Notes under the pieces: model-generated
The model's database searches: none
Told to the model about the DNA's origin: nothing
Seen by the model: only the letters and a program-made list of their open reading frames with translations
Assembly: GCF_041583835.1 (NCBI RefSeq)
Contig: NZ_JBFHFC010000002.1
Span: 124,001 to 188,000, forward strand
Direction: 5' to 3'
From: Thiomicrorhabdus sp041583835
GTDB taxonomy: Bacteria; Pseudomonadota; Gammaproteobacteria; Thiomicrospirales; Thiomicrospiraceae
DNA: 64,000 nucleotides
Translations under genes and position numbers: made by a program
Shown: positions 1 to 8,899 of the stretch, piece after piece
Position numbering within the stretch: the first letter of the stretch is position 1
Layout of the letters: every line of letters starts with the position of its first letter

Positions 1-1265
1 GCAAGTACGGCGGGAATGTTACAGCCGAAACCGACAACCAGCGGAATAAACGCTTGCCCTGACAGACCGAGACGGCGCATCAAACCGTCCATGATAAAGG
101 CGGCACGCTGCATGTATCCGGTCTCTTCCAGAATGGAGAGGAGCAGGAACAGGGCGCCGATAACGGGAATGAAGGTGGCTACCACCTGGATTCCGCTACC
201 AATCCCTTGGGCCAGGATGGCGATTAACCAGCTAGGGGCATTGAGCGATTGCAGAATGGCGGTCGGGCCATCGACAAAAATTGCTTGGGCTCCCAAGTCA
301 AAGAAATCGATAAAAGTGTTGCCGACCGTAATCGACAGTGCAAACACAAGATACATGATCACCAGAAATATCGGCAGTCCCCAGATTGGATGCAGCATCC
401 AACGATCCAATAGGTCTGTGGTGTTTCGGGTGAAACGATCGGTATGAACCAAGCTGGCGTGGCTGGCATCGTGTGCGAATTGGAAATATAGATCCGCCGA
501 GATCAATGCTAAATCTTCCTGATAGAACTCTTCCAATTTGGTTTTTTCGGCGGCGCAGAAGCTTCTCAGTTCAAGCGGAGCCGATTCCGGTTTGATGAGC
601 ATTTGCAGGGTTTTCCAGCAAGAATCCGAATCGGGCTGCTCTTGTAAGTCGCGCACGGAATGTACGGATTTATGCAGGGTTTCAGGCAAATCGAAATGGA
701 GGTCCGACTTTTTGTTCAAAAGGGACGGAAGCTGTTGTTTAAGTTCGTCGATGCCCTGGTTGAAGTACGCGGAAACCGGAATCACCGGGCAGCCCAACGA
801 TTCCGAAAGCGCCTCCAAGTTAATTTCCAGATGACGTTCGTTCAATAAATCCATGCGATTGAGCACGACCACGACCGGTAAGCCCATATGCAATAGTTGG
901 GCGGTCAGGAACAATTGACGTTCCAGGCTGGTCGCATCGACGACATTGATGATCAGGTCGGCCGGCTGGCATTGTAAATAATCCAAGGCGACCTTTTCAT
1001 CCAGGCCGGTGTGGCTGGAGCTTTCCAAACTATAGACACCGGGCAGATCCATGAGGTGAAAGTGGGTATCGCCGATGTTGAGAAATCCGGACTTCTGTTC
1101 GACCGTGACTCCGGGCCAGTTGCCCGTAGTTTGTTGCGAACCCGTTAAGCGGTTGAACAGCGTGGTTTTACCGCAGTTGGGGCTGCCTATCAACGCGATC
1201 TGGTAGGCATGCGTCGACTGTTGGGCGTTCTTTTTAAATTTAATTTTCTTTTTTAGAACGGTCAT
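1..1265 (-). CDS. feoB: Ferrous iron transport protein B (partial)
   Basis: This is the N-terminal part of the inner-membrane Fe(II) transporter FeoB; the C-terminus lies beyond the window. About 421 residues are visible. After a short basic N-terminus comes a G-protein domain with G1 motif GSPNCGKTT at residues 27-35, G3 motif DLPG and G4 motif NRMD. Hydrophobic segments of the first Gate region start near residue 330 and include the GFGCNIPA signature near the window edge. The ATG at 1265 overlaps the feoA stop as ATGA, so the two genes are translationally coupled. Family knowledge: the G domain regulates Fe(II) passage through the membrane domain. Identification is secure. Confidence 0.96.
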   Translation of the reverse strand, partial: MTVLKKKIKFKKNAQQSTHAYQIALIGSPNCGKTTLFNRLTGSQQTTGNWPGVTVEQKSGFLNIGDTHFHLMDLPGVYSLESSSHTGLDEKVALDYLQCQPADLIINVVDATSLERQLFLTAQLLHMGLPVVVVLNRMDLLNERHLEINLEALSESLGCPVIPVSAYFNQGIDELKQQLPSLLNKKSDLHFDLPETLHKSVHSVRDLQEQPDSDSCWKTLQMLIKPESAPLELRSFCAAEKTKLEEFYQEDLALISADLYFQFAHDASHASLVHTDRFTRNTTDLLDRWMLHPIWGLPIFLVIMYLVFALSITVGNTFIDFFDLGAQAIFVDGPTAILQSLNAPSWLIAILAQGIGSGIQVVATFIPVIGALFLLLSILEETGYMQRAAFIMDGLMRRLGLSGQAFIPLVVGFGCNIPAVL

Positions 1266-1504
1266 GACAGTATTTCTACCTGAATGTTTTCTGCAATTTT
1301 TTTATCGATTGCGAAGCGGCTTCCATCGACACACACGACCAAATTTTGACCACGGGTCATCACCAGTTTGACAATGCTATGGGTGTGAAAACCTAAATTG
1401 ATCAAACGCATTTTCATTTGTAAATCACCTTGTAATGCGGTGATTTCACTGGTTTGACCTCTTTGGCAATGGTCTAAAGTCGTGAGTTTAGGATTTGCAT
1501 GCAT
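1262..1504 (-). CDS. feoA: Ferrous iron transport protein A
   Basis: FeoA is a small cytoplasmic SH3-like protein that supports FeoB. The 80-residue product has the normal length and the family pattern of an N-terminal LTTL segment, a central LQGDLQMKMRLINLGF stretch and a C-terminal GSRFAIDKKIAENI segment. It is the first gene of a feoAB operon and overlaps feoB by four bases. No Shine-Dalgarno is visible before the ATG at 1504, and a Fur-like operator lies only 7 bases upstream. Either the start is further inside or translation uses a weak or leaderless signal. Confidence 0.92.
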   Translation of the reverse strand: MHANPKLTTLDHCQRGQTSEITALQGDLQMKMRLINLGFHTHSIVKLVMTRGQNLVVCVDGSRFAIDKKIAENIQVEILS

Positions 1505-1510
1505 AATTAA

Positions 1511-1527
1511 ATGATAATTGTTATTAT
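1511..1527 (-). promoter_or_regulatory. Fur-box-like operator upstream of feoA
   Basis: The AT-rich segment reads TGATAAT-T-GTTATTA, close to the 7-1-7 inverted repeat recognised by the ferric uptake regulator. It lies immediately upstream of feoA. Iron-dependent repression of feoAB is therefore likely. Confidence 0.7.
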
Positions 1528-1577
1528 TTTGTTTACGATTGAGTAGGATAGCAAACCCAATCGTTAATCACAAGTTA

Positions 1578-1596
1578 AATGATATTTATTTTCATT
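1578..1596. promoter_or_regulatory. Second possible Fur box
   Basis: AATGATATTTATTTTCATT is a weaker inverted repeat of the same TGATA / TTTCA type, about 60 bp further upstream of feoA in the feoA-metW gap. It could be a second Fur site or a chance AT-rich match. Confidence 0.4.
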
Positions 1597-1675
1597 TGTA
1601 AAAAGTGCTTAACTGTATGGAATGCAAAGGTATTTAGTTTTGCATTCCTTGAGTTTGCCATTTTTGTGGACGTTT

Positions 1676-2299
1676 TCAGGCCTTTTTCTGAACCTTGTAA
1701 AGCGCGATTTCGCCTAGCAGGTTCGGGGCAATCTTCATGCCTAAGGTACTACGATGTTCGGAGTTGACCACGGCACGTTCGACCACTTCAATTCCTTTGG
1801 ATTCGCACAGGTCTTCAAAATCATTGAAGGTGCATAGGTGAATGTTGGGTGTGTCATACCAATGATACGGTAAGGTTTCGGTTTCCGGCATGCGACCGCG
1901 GAAAGCCAGTTGTGCACGCATTCTCCAATGACCGAAGTTCGGGAAAGTGATGATGCTCTGCTTTCCGACGGCGAGCATGTCGTCCAACAGTTCGTCAGGG
2001 CGTTTTACTACCTGCAAGGCTTGCGTCATGATGACGTAATCAAAAGAATCTTCATCAAAGTAGTGGCAAATGTCGTGGTTGTTCAAATTGCTTTGAATGA
2101 CGTTGATGCCCGCTTTAATCGCGTCGATGTTTTTATCCGGATCGATCTCCATGCCGTAACCGGTCACTTGATGAGTTTTAATCAAGTGCGTCAGTAACTT
2201 GCCGTCACCACAACCCAAGTCCAGTACGCGGCTTTGAGGGGAGATCCAGTCAGAAATCAATTTGAATTCCGGTGAAATAGGTAAAGTTGTTGCGCTCAT
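1676..2299 (-). CDS. metW: Methionine biosynthesis protein MetW
   Basis: MetW is a methyltransferase-fold protein that works with MetX in the acylation step of methionine synthesis. The 207-residue product carries the SAM-type motif VLDLGCGDGK at residues 25-34 and the MetW-typical run QALQVVKRPDELLDDMLAVG, followed by FPNFGHW. Its start overlaps the metX stop by four bases (ATGA), so it is translated from the metX mRNA. In proteobacteria metX next to metW usually encodes the succinyl-CoA-using form of MetX. The exact chemistry of MetW is not shown by the sequence. Confidence 0.95.
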   Translation of the reverse strand: MSATTLPISPEFKLISDWISPQSRVLDLGCGDGKLLTHLIKTHQVTGYGMEIDPDKNIDAIKAGINVIQSNLNNHDICHYFDEDSFDYVIMTQALQVVKRPDELLDDMLAVGKQSIITFPNFGHWRMRAQLAFRGRMPETETLPYHWYDTPNIHLCTFNDFEDLCESKGIEVVERAVVNSEHRSTLGMKIAPNLLGEIALYKVQKKA

Positions 2300-3468
2300 G
2301 GTTGTATCTCGGTTTTAGGTGAAGTGGCCGATAATTCATCTACGATGCGTTGCATATAAGCTGCGAAGACGCCTTCATAATGTTCGTTCGGAAGTAAAAA
2401 CGCATCATGGCCGTGTTTCGAAGTGACTTCCGCATAGCTGACGTCGGCATCGTTATCGAGTAGGGCTTTAACGATTTCGTGAGAACGTTCAGGCGAAAAA
2501 CGCCAATCCGAAGTGAATGAAATAACCAGAAACTTAGCGGTAGCCTGTGCAAGCGCTTGGGTTAAATCGTGGTCGAATTCCGCGGCCGGATCAAAATAGT
2601 CCAATGCCTTGGTCATCAGCAAGTAGGTGTTGGCGTCGAAGTTCTGCTTGGTGGCGAACTTCTCGCCTTGATAGCGCAGATAGCTTTCAACCTGGAATTC
2701 GACTTCATAGTTATATTGCAATTTGTCTTCACGAAGTTCGCGACCGAATTTGCTTCCCATCATATCGTCGGAAAGATAGGTTAAATGCCCCAGCATTCTC
2801 GCTAAAGCCAAACCTTGTTTTGGTGTGGTATTCGCTTCGATAAAACGCCCGTCATGAAAGTCCGGATCGGACATGATGGCACGTCGCGCCACTTCGTTGA
2901 AAGCAATATTTTGCGCCGATAATTTCGGTGCGGCGGCAATCACGATGGCATGTCTTAATTTGTCCGGATAGTCGATAGCCCACTGCAAGACCTGCATTCC
3001 GCCCATGGAACCGCCCACCAGAGCGGCCCATTGATCGATGCCAAGATGTTTACGCAGTTCGTTTTGGCTGTTGACCCAGTCACGACAAGTGACGATCGGA
3101 AAATCCGGGCCGTATACTTTGCCGGTTTCTGGGTTGATGCTGGTTGGGCCGGTACTCCCGCGGCATCCACCCAGATTGTTGGAACAAACAACAAAAAAAC
3201 GGTTGGTATCGATGGGCTTGCCCGGTCCGATGTAACCGTTCCACCAGCCTGGCTTGCCGTCTGCATCCACACCGGCGACATGGTGATCGCCACTGAGTGC
3301 GTGACAGACTAAAATCGCATTGGACGCATCCGCATTCAGCTCGCCGTAGGTTTCATAGATCAGTTCGTATTCCGGCAACGTACTGCCGCTGACCATCTCA
3401 AGCGGCGTGTCGATTTTTAAAATCTGCGGCGTGGTGATTTCCGTGGTTTGATTCATCGTCGAATTCAT
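2296..3468 (-). CDS. metX: Homoserine O-acyltransferase MetX
   Basis: MetX activates homoserine by O-acylation, using succinyl- or acetyl-CoA, as the first committed step of methionine synthesis. It is an alpha/beta hydrolase-fold protein of 390 residues, the usual length. The nucleophile elbow GGSMGGMQ places the catalytic serine near residue 154. Other family motifs are NNLGGCRGSTGP near residue 97 and a C-terminal KHGHDAFL segment with the catalytic histidine. Succinyl-CoA use is inferred from the metW partner, not seen directly. Two in-frame ATGs four codons apart could both serve as start. Confidence 0.95.
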   Translation of the reverse strand: MNSTMNQTTEITTPQILKIDTPLEMVSGSTLPEYELIYETYGELNADASNAILVCHALSGDHHVAGVDADGKPGWWNGYIGPGKPIDTNRFFVVCSNNLGGCRGSTGPTSINPETGKVYGPDFPIVTCRDWVNSQNELRKHLGIDQWAALVGGSMGGMQVLQWAIDYPDKLRHAIVIAAAPKLSAQNIAFNEVARRAIMSDPDFHDGRFIEANTTPKQGLALARMLGHLTYLSDDMMGSKFGRELREDKLQYNYEVEFQVESYLRYQGEKFATKQNFDANTYLLMTKALDYFDPAAEFDHDLTQALAQATAKFLVISFTSDWRFSPERSHEIVKALLDNDADVSYAEVTSKHGHDAFLLPNEHYEGVFAAYMQRIVDELSATSPKTEIQP

Positions 3469-3486
3469 CCTTATCCTATTTTAAGC

Positions 3487-4077
3487 TTACAGAAACCCTT
3501 GCGCGATTTGGGCAAGAGAACCGACCACGACAATTTGAAATAGTTTGATTGCCAAAATGGCGACCAACGGCGATAAGTCCATGCCACCGATAGGAGGAAC
3601 GAGTCTTTGAAACGGAGCCAATATCGGTTGCGTTAATTGGGTGAAGATCACCATGTTCGGGTTGTAACCGGGCGAAACCCAGCTAAGGATGGCTTGAATG
3701 ATAATCAGCCAGAACATCATGTCGAGTAGTTGGTTCATGATTTCGGTTACCGCTGCCAAGGCAATGGCAATCACGCCGAATTCCCGTCCGGTCAACATGC
3801 CGATACCCCATACGAAAATCGCATGAATCACCAATGCGGTGATGATCGCTGCCCAATCCCAGCGCCCGCGGGTCGATAGAACTTTGTTGACAGGCGCGCA
3901 CAGCGGATTGGTGACTTTGGCGATGAACTGGACGATCGGGTGACGCCAATCGGCATGCGTTGCACGCAATAAGAAGCGCAGCATTAAAGCAAAAATGACT
4001 AAGCCGACAACAAATTGAAGTAAATAGAGGCCGCCTTGACCGACCGGTGAGCTGAGAGTTTCCATGTTAAACGTCAT
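3487..4077 (-). CDS. YggT family membrane protein
   Basis: This 196-residue protein contains two YggT repeats, each a hydrophobic hairpin followed by a conserved segment of the SPGYNPNMVIFTQLTQPILAP type. The first repeat carries the related PIVQFIAKVTNPLCAPVNKV. It is an inner-membrane protein. In enterobacteria yggT is linked to osmotic-stress tolerance, but the molecular role is poorly defined. It overlaps the 3' end of proC by 11 bases, the same yggS-proC-yggT neighbourhood known elsewhere, although yggS is located separately here at 8900. Confidence 0.92.
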   Translation of the reverse strand: MTFNMETLSSPVGQGGLYLLQFVVGLVIFALMLRFLLRATHADWRHPIVQFIAKVTNPLCAPVNKVLSTRGRWDWAAIITALVIHAIFVWGIGMLTGREFGVIAIALAAVTEIMNQLLDMMFWLIIIQAILSWVSPGYNPNMVIFTQLTQPILAPFQRLVPPIGGMDLSPLVAILAIKLFQIVVVGSLAQIAQGFL

Positions 4078-4894
4078 CTCCTAATTCGTTTGCTAGTTCT
4101 TCGGCGCGGTTTTTGGCCGCGAGCATCGCTTTTTCGACCATTTCACGCAATCCTTGGTTTTCAAAGGTATTGATGGCTTGTTCGGTGGTACCGTTCGGCG
4201 AAGTTACATTTTTGCGCAACGTCGCGCAGTCGTCACTGCTTTCCATGACCATTTTCGCTGCGCCCAACGCAGTTTGCATCGTCAATAGGTGTGCCGTTTT
4301 CGCATCCAGTCCCATCGATTGTGCAGCTTGTTCCATGGCTTCCATGAACAAGAAATAATAAGCCGGTCCACTGCCGGAAAGCGCGGTGACGACATCAATT
4401 TGAGACTCTTCCTGAACCCAGATGGTCAACCCGGCAGCCCGCATAATGTGTTCGGCCTGATTCTTTTGTTCATTATTAACCAGTTCGTTGGCAAATAGCC
4501 CGGTTGCGCCGCTTTGAATCAGGGCAGGGGTATTGGGCATGGTGCGCACGATTGCAAGATTACCGCCCAGCCAACGGTTGATGTCGCCCGTACGAATGCC
4601 TGCGGCAACCGAGATAATCAGACTGTTTTTTTGTTGAACTGCGGCTTGAATGCTTTTGCTGACGTTTTGCAGTATCTGCGGTTTAACCGCCAGCACAACC
4701 ACGTCGGCTTGCTGGACGGCTTCGTTATTTTCCGCGAAGCAGACGATGCCGAAAGTGGCAGTCAGGTTGTCGCGCTGAGCTTGTGTAGGGTCGGCAGCGA
4801 TGATTTTATCTTTTGGATAACCGCTGGCGATTAAACCGCCAATCAGGCTTTTTGCCATATTGCCTGCACCGATAAAACAGAGGGTTGCTTGCAT
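4067..4894 (-). CDS. proC: Pyrroline-5-carboxylate reductase
   Basis: ProC reduces 1-pyrroline-5-carboxylate to proline with NAD(P)H, the last step of proline synthesis, in the cytosol. The 275-residue protein starts with a Rossmann fold (IGAGNMAKSLIGGL, residues 8-21). Family motifs follow: VVLAVKPQ, RTMPNTPALIQSGATG and the C-terminal SGSGPAYYF with VTSPNGTTEQAI. Length and motif order are complete, so the enzyme should be active. The gene heads a proC-yggT pair. Confidence 0.96.
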   Translation of the reverse strand: MQATLCFIGAGNMAKSLIGGLIASGYPKDKIIAADPTQAQRDNLTATFGIVCFAENNEAVQQADVVVLAVKPQILQNVSKSIQAAVQQKNSLIISVAAGIRTGDINRWLGGNLAIVRTMPNTPALIQSGATGLFANELVNNEQKNQAEHIMRAAGLTIWVQEESQIDVVTALSGSGPAYYFLFMEAMEQAAQSMGLDAKTAHLLTMQTALGAAKMVMESSDDCATLRKNVTSPNGTTEQAINTFENQGLREMVEKAMLAAKNRAEELANELGDDV

Positions 4895-5050
4895 AACCGA
4901 AGTGTTCCGTTTTTCAAAGTTAGAATGTTGCTTATTATAAAGGATAAACGCTTAAAAAATAGCCTAAGCCGGCAGATGCTTTGCAGGATTTGAAAAGTGG
5001 GTGGGAAAATGAACGGGTCGGTTCGAACTTTGTGTGTCGGTTGAAATAAA

Positions 5051-5078
5051 AACACCGCATAAGAGCGGTGTTTTCAAG
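5051..5078 (-). terminator. Terminator after the multiheme cytochrome gene
   Basis: A perfect 8-bp stem, AACACCGC / GCGGTGTT with a 6-base loop, lies 27 bases past the cytochrome stop. Read leftward it is followed by a T-rich tail. The A-rich other side means it could act in both directions. Confidence 0.85.
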
Positions 5079-5098
5079 TCAAATGGGCCGCTTCAATC

Positions 5099-7369
5099 CT
5101 ATGGGGCAAATGTGGTAGTCGCGGTGCCTAACACTTCAGGGATTGGAGGCGTTTCTTCGTACATATATTTGAAGCGACGTACATAGCTGTCGCCGTCAAT
5201 GCCGCCGTGTTCGGCATCGTCGGCATGCATGCCGTATACGAAACTAGGACGAATGCTTTGGTACAGCAATTCGACGTCGACCCGGAACGCGGCGGCTTCA
5301 CGGCCGGTTACGTTGACATTGTAAGTGACTGTGTCTTTCCCGTCCGAACCCGCAACGTCTTTACCTGTGGCAAAGTTCGTATCTGCAGTGGCCGCACCGG
5401 TAACGTCGTCGTCATACTGCCCCGGAGTGACCGGGTTAGGATGGCGGTTTGCCAACTTCCAGCCGATCGGCGGAAGTCGGTTGTCTTTCAAGTAGGTATC
5501 GGCATGCAATAGAACATGGGTAATGTCGCCATTGAGATCGCCCATAACCGGCTCGTAAATTTGAACCTGAGACGGGTCGGTGATGATGTCGTGATGCGGT
5601 TCATAGCAGCTTGTATAGTCGAAAGTCGCATCGGTTTTCTCGATCGCCATACATTTATAGTTGATGAAGTTGGCATCTTTATCCAATTGGCCGTTGGCAT
5701 CGACGTTACCGGATTCGAAAACCACTGTGTTGGTATCCGTGTCGGTCACGGTCAGGTGTACCCACATGCGTCGTGACGGGAAGCTGGTCGGCAAACGATG
5801 CCCGGTTAAGTTGGTGATCGTGACCGGAACGCTTAAGGTACTGCCGCTTAAAGAAGCACTAACGGCAACGTCGGCCGCGGAAGCCAGCATGCTCTTCGAC
5901 TGGGCGATTTTCTGGTCGAAACCGGCCGTAGTGGTTTTATCGGAAATTCCTAGTTCCACCATGTATTTACTCAATAGCCCTAACAGATAGCTGTTGCCGC
6001 CGACGAACTCGTGAACCGAGAATACGCTGTCGGCGGAATCGCTGCCGCTCGGTCTGATGGTGGCCCCCGTCGGTTTGGTGGTGATTGGGGTTGTGTAATT
6101 AGGTTCCGGCGGCGCCATGTGGCAGGCTTGACAGGTTTTACCTGTGGCCGGATCCGAATACTGGCTGTTCAGCCAATCCCAGTAAGGGGTTTGTTCCGGG
6201 AATTGAGCGATTTTGCCGTCAACCAAATGCGGGTCGCCGTTTAAGTCCAGGGTCGGCGTATAAAGGTTGTGACAAGTGGCACACATCGCCGATTCACGGA
6301 TGTGGGCTGAATATTCAGGCGTGTATTGAGTTTGCGTTTGCATCGCATTACCCATCGGGCTGACAAACGGTCCGAAGATACTCGGATCGACTACGCCGTT
6401 GTCGTCTGCGGATTTGATGGTGTAATGTCCGCTCATGCTGGAAAGCAGGTTTCCTTCGGGTGTGCCGGAGCCCAGGGTCGGATCTTGAATCTGGTGGCAG
6501 GTTGTACATGAAATCCCTTCGCGCGCATGCGGTTCGGTAATTGCAGTCGCAAAAGGGTAACCGCCGTCAGGTGATAATCCGGTCGGGTCATCCACAAGGC
6601 CGATTAGCGTTTGGTGAGCGTGAGTCGATGCCATTGGTGCGTGGCATCTTAGACAGGTGTCTTCGATAAAGACTTTCTTGTCTGGGAAGATATGCACTTC
6701 TTCTTCGACCACGGCATTGTAATATGGGTCGTTTAGCGAGTGAGCCATGACGCTGTGCTTCCACTGAGTCGCAGGACTGACATCGGTGCCGCCGGAAATC
6801 ATAACGGTTGGCACCGCCGTTGTACTTCCCGTATGGCAGCTAGCGCAGGTGGCGGCATCGGTGAATACGCCGCGAGTTCCCCATGTAGAAATGTAAGTCG
6901 GGTTGTTGAACATGGAACTGTGGACCGGATCTAGCAGCGAAATTTCCGCCTGTGCATCGGCTATCGTCGCATTAGTAGGCGAACTGAGGTTGATAAAGAA
7001 TGTTTTGGAAGTTGAGGTGTCTCGCGTCTCGATCAGCGGAATGTGAATATCGAGAGTTGTCGTACCGGCCGTGAATTGAAGCGTTCCGCTTGTTGCGGTG
7101 TAATCTTGTCCGGCTAATGCGGTGGAGTCGGCCGTTGCGTAGTTAACCGAGATGGTTTCAGTGCTTGCTTGGGATAACGTCACGGCAACTTCTAAGCTGG
7201 TGGTGGTATCCAAAGCCTGGGCATCGGCAATCGATATGGTAATCGCAGAAGGATCGCTCGTGTCGTCACCGCCTCCGCCGCCTCCGCCGCAAGCGGTTAG
7301 AGTCAGGGCAATAAACATCAAGGCCAGGGACTTGAAAAAGGAGGGGCTGGCGAGTATTTGACTACGCAT
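5099..7369 (-). CDS. Five-heme c-type cytochrome lipoprotein with Calx-beta-like domain
   Basis: The predicted start is the ATG at 7369, preceded by AGGAAA; it gives a clean lipoprotein signal ending in LTAC with Cys27, a poly-Gly linker and then mature protein (756 residues). Residues about 40-147 look like a Calx-beta domain (VSVNYATADSTALAGQDYTA-type pattern). Five CxxCH heme motifs follow near residues 175, 239, 288, 363 and 413, with many extra His residues as possible distal ligands, as in cytochrome c554-type proteins. The C-terminal 300 residues are rich in beta strands. It is probably an outer-membrane or periplasmic electron carrier. Substrate and partners are unknown; an upstream in-frame TTG would spoil the signal peptide. 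Confidence 0.85.
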   Translation of the reverse strand: MRSQILASPSFFKSLALMFIALTLTACGGGGGGGDDTSDPSAITISIADAQALDTTTSLEVAVTLSQASTETISVNYATADSTALAGQDYTATSGTLQFTAGTTTLDIHIPLIETRDTSTSKTFFINLSSPTNATIADAQAEISLLDPVHSSMFNNPTYISTWGTRGVFTDAATCASCHTGSTTAVPTVMISGGTDVSPATQWKHSVMAHSLNDPYYNAVVEEEVHIFPDKKVFIEDTCLRCHAPMASTHAHQTLIGLVDDPTGLSPDGGYPFATAITEPHAREGISCTTCHQIQDPTLGSGTPEGNLLSSMSGHYTIKSADDNGVVDPSIFGPFVSPMGNAMQTQTQYTPEYSAHIRESAMCATCHNLYTPTLDLNGDPHLVDGKIAQFPEQTPYWDWLNSQYSDPATGKTCQACHMAPPEPNYTTPITTKPTGATIRPSGSDSADSVFSVHEFVGGNSYLLGLLSKYMVELGISDKTTTAGFDQKIAQSKSMLASAADVAVSASLSGSTLSVPVTITNLTGHRLPTSFPSRRMWVHLTVTDTDTNTVVFESGNVDANGQLDKDANFINYKCMAIEKTDATFDYTSCYEPHHDIITDPSQVQIYEPVMGDLNGDITHVLLHADTYLKDNRLPPIGWKLANRHPNPVTPGQYDDDVTGAATADTNFATGKDVAGSDGKDTVTYNVNVTGREAAAFRVDVELLYQSIRPSFVYGMHADDAEHGGIDGDSYVRRFKYMYEETPPIPEVLGTATTTFAP

Positions 7370-7595
7370 AAGTCGAGATTTCCTGCTGATAAATAGGGAA
7401 GGGAGTTCGATTATTACAGCACTATGAATTATCGCAGTCAAAAAAAACCGTATTATTTTTGATGCAAATCAAGTGTGAGGGGGATCGTTTTAAAGTTTTG
7501 GCGTATGCGGCCGATAATCCATTCAAACTATATAAAAAATAAAAAAATATAAACCGCGCAAGCGTTTTACTTAAACCAGAAAAGAGTCGTTTATT

Positions 7596-8621
7596 ATGTT
7601 GAATTCCATCACGCCCAATTCGCTTCTCAACCGTTTGTTCGACGACGGTAAAACGGATAAGAAAGATTCGTCGGATCTTAGTAATTTAATTCAGGCCAAA
7701 CAAAAAGCGGATGCTTTAAAGAGCGCGGGTCAAACGCCGCAGGATTCGGTATTTACTTCCGATCAGGCGAAAATGGCGGCGGCCAGAATGCAGCAGATCG
7801 AACAAGCTTATCAATACAGTGAAACCATGAGTTTGCAACTGACCACGCGTGAGGGCGATACGGTTTCGGTCGACTTCCGTCAGCTTTACGCTCAGTATCA
7901 ATCCGAGCGTGTTCAGCAGCAGGCTGAACAAGGGCCGCAAGGCGTTCGCTACTTTGAAAGTCGTGAAACCATGGAAATGACTGCGTTTGAAGAGCGCCTT
8001 GCATTTTCGGTTGACGGCGAACTGAACGAGGATGAATTGCAGGCGGTCTTTAAGGTGTTCGAGCAGGTAGACAGCCTGGCGAACGATTTTTACGGCGGCA
8101 ATGTCGAGGCTGCTTTGCAAAAAGCGATGGAGTTGAATATCGACTCCGAGCAATTGTCGGGCATGCAGTTGAATTTGACTCAGACGACGGCGGTTTCGAC
8201 CAGTTATAAACAAGCGGCAATGGCTCAGTACGAAGCTTTGCAAAACCAAGGTTCCGCGACGGATGCAGATGGGGAAAAGACACCTGAAGCGTACGGTGTT
8301 TCGATGTCCGATCTGCCGCCTTATTTGCAGAAATGGCAAGATACGGTGGAACGTTTGGATCAACAGTTTGAGAATGCACAGAACTTTGTGGATGAGTTAA
8401 TGGCGAAAGTGGCCGAACAGCGTTTTCCGGATCAAGAAGACCGTCAGGGCTGGTTAGAGCGTTTGCGTGCATTCCATGACCAACTTTCCGAGTGGGCCGG
8501 TCAAAATCAGGGTGTAAAACAACCTGAAGAAAAAACCTCATCCCAAGTGATTGATTTGCCTGAAAATAGCGAAAAATCCACAGAAAATGTGAAAGAAAAA
8601 GCTGTAGAAAGCTCGGAATGA
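7596..8621 (+). CDS. Conserved hypothetical protein, DUF5610-like
   Basis: This acidic, Gln-rich, mainly helical protein has 341 residues and no signal peptide or membrane segment. Residues about 130-200 (FSVDGELNEDELQAVFKVFE, then an LANDFYGGNVEAALQKAMEL pattern) match the style of DUF5610-type proteins found in Vibrio, Shewanella and relatives, with an EF-hand-like acidic turn. The C-terminal 40 residues are low-complexity Lys/Glu/Ser. It stands alone, divergent from the cytochrome gene and followed by a strong terminator. Function is unknown; the DUF assignment is from memory of the pattern. Confidence 0.75.
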   Translation: MLNSITPNSLLNRLFDDGKTDKKDSSDLSNLIQAKQKADALKSAGQTPQDSVFTSDQAKMAAARMQQIEQAYQYSETMSLQLTTREGDTVSVDFRQLYAQYQSERVQQQAEQGPQGVRYFESRETMEMTAFEERLAFSVDGELNEDELQAVFKVFEQVDSLANDFYGGNVEAALQKAMELNIDSEQLSGMQLNLTQTTAVSTSYKQAAMAQYEALQNQGSATDADGEKTPEAYGVSMSDLPPYLQKWQDTVERLDQQFENAQNFVDELMAKVAEQRFPDQEDRQGWLERLRAFHDQLSEWAGQNQGVKQPEEKTSSQVIDLPENSEKSTENVKEKAVESSE

Positions 8622-8747
8622 GCCGATAACTTAAATTAGAGAGGCGACGAGTTTTGCCATAGAGCAGAGTCGAATAAGTCGCCCTTGCCGTTTAACGATC
8701 GGACTTGATCAAGGTACGATTTTAAATGGTTCAAAAAGGAGATCGGG

Positions 8748-8782
8748 CCGGAATCAGCTTGCTGTTCCGGTTTTCCTCTTTC
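8748..8782 (+). terminator. Rho-independent terminator
   Basis: The stem CCGGAA-t-CAGC pairs with GCTG-TTCCGG at 8748-8770 and is followed by TTTTCCTCTTTC. It ends the transcript of the DUF5610-like gene, 127 bases after its stop. The remaining bases between the stop and yggS show no gene. Confidence 0.85.
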
Positions 8783-8899
8783 TAGACGTCCGAAAATTTC
8801 TTTTGGTTACTTCCCCTTCAAGAGCAGAGCTTTCCAATTATGCGGTGTTGAATATAATCCGCCTTTTTGAGATGGTTCTTACGGGTTTATTTTGTTTGT

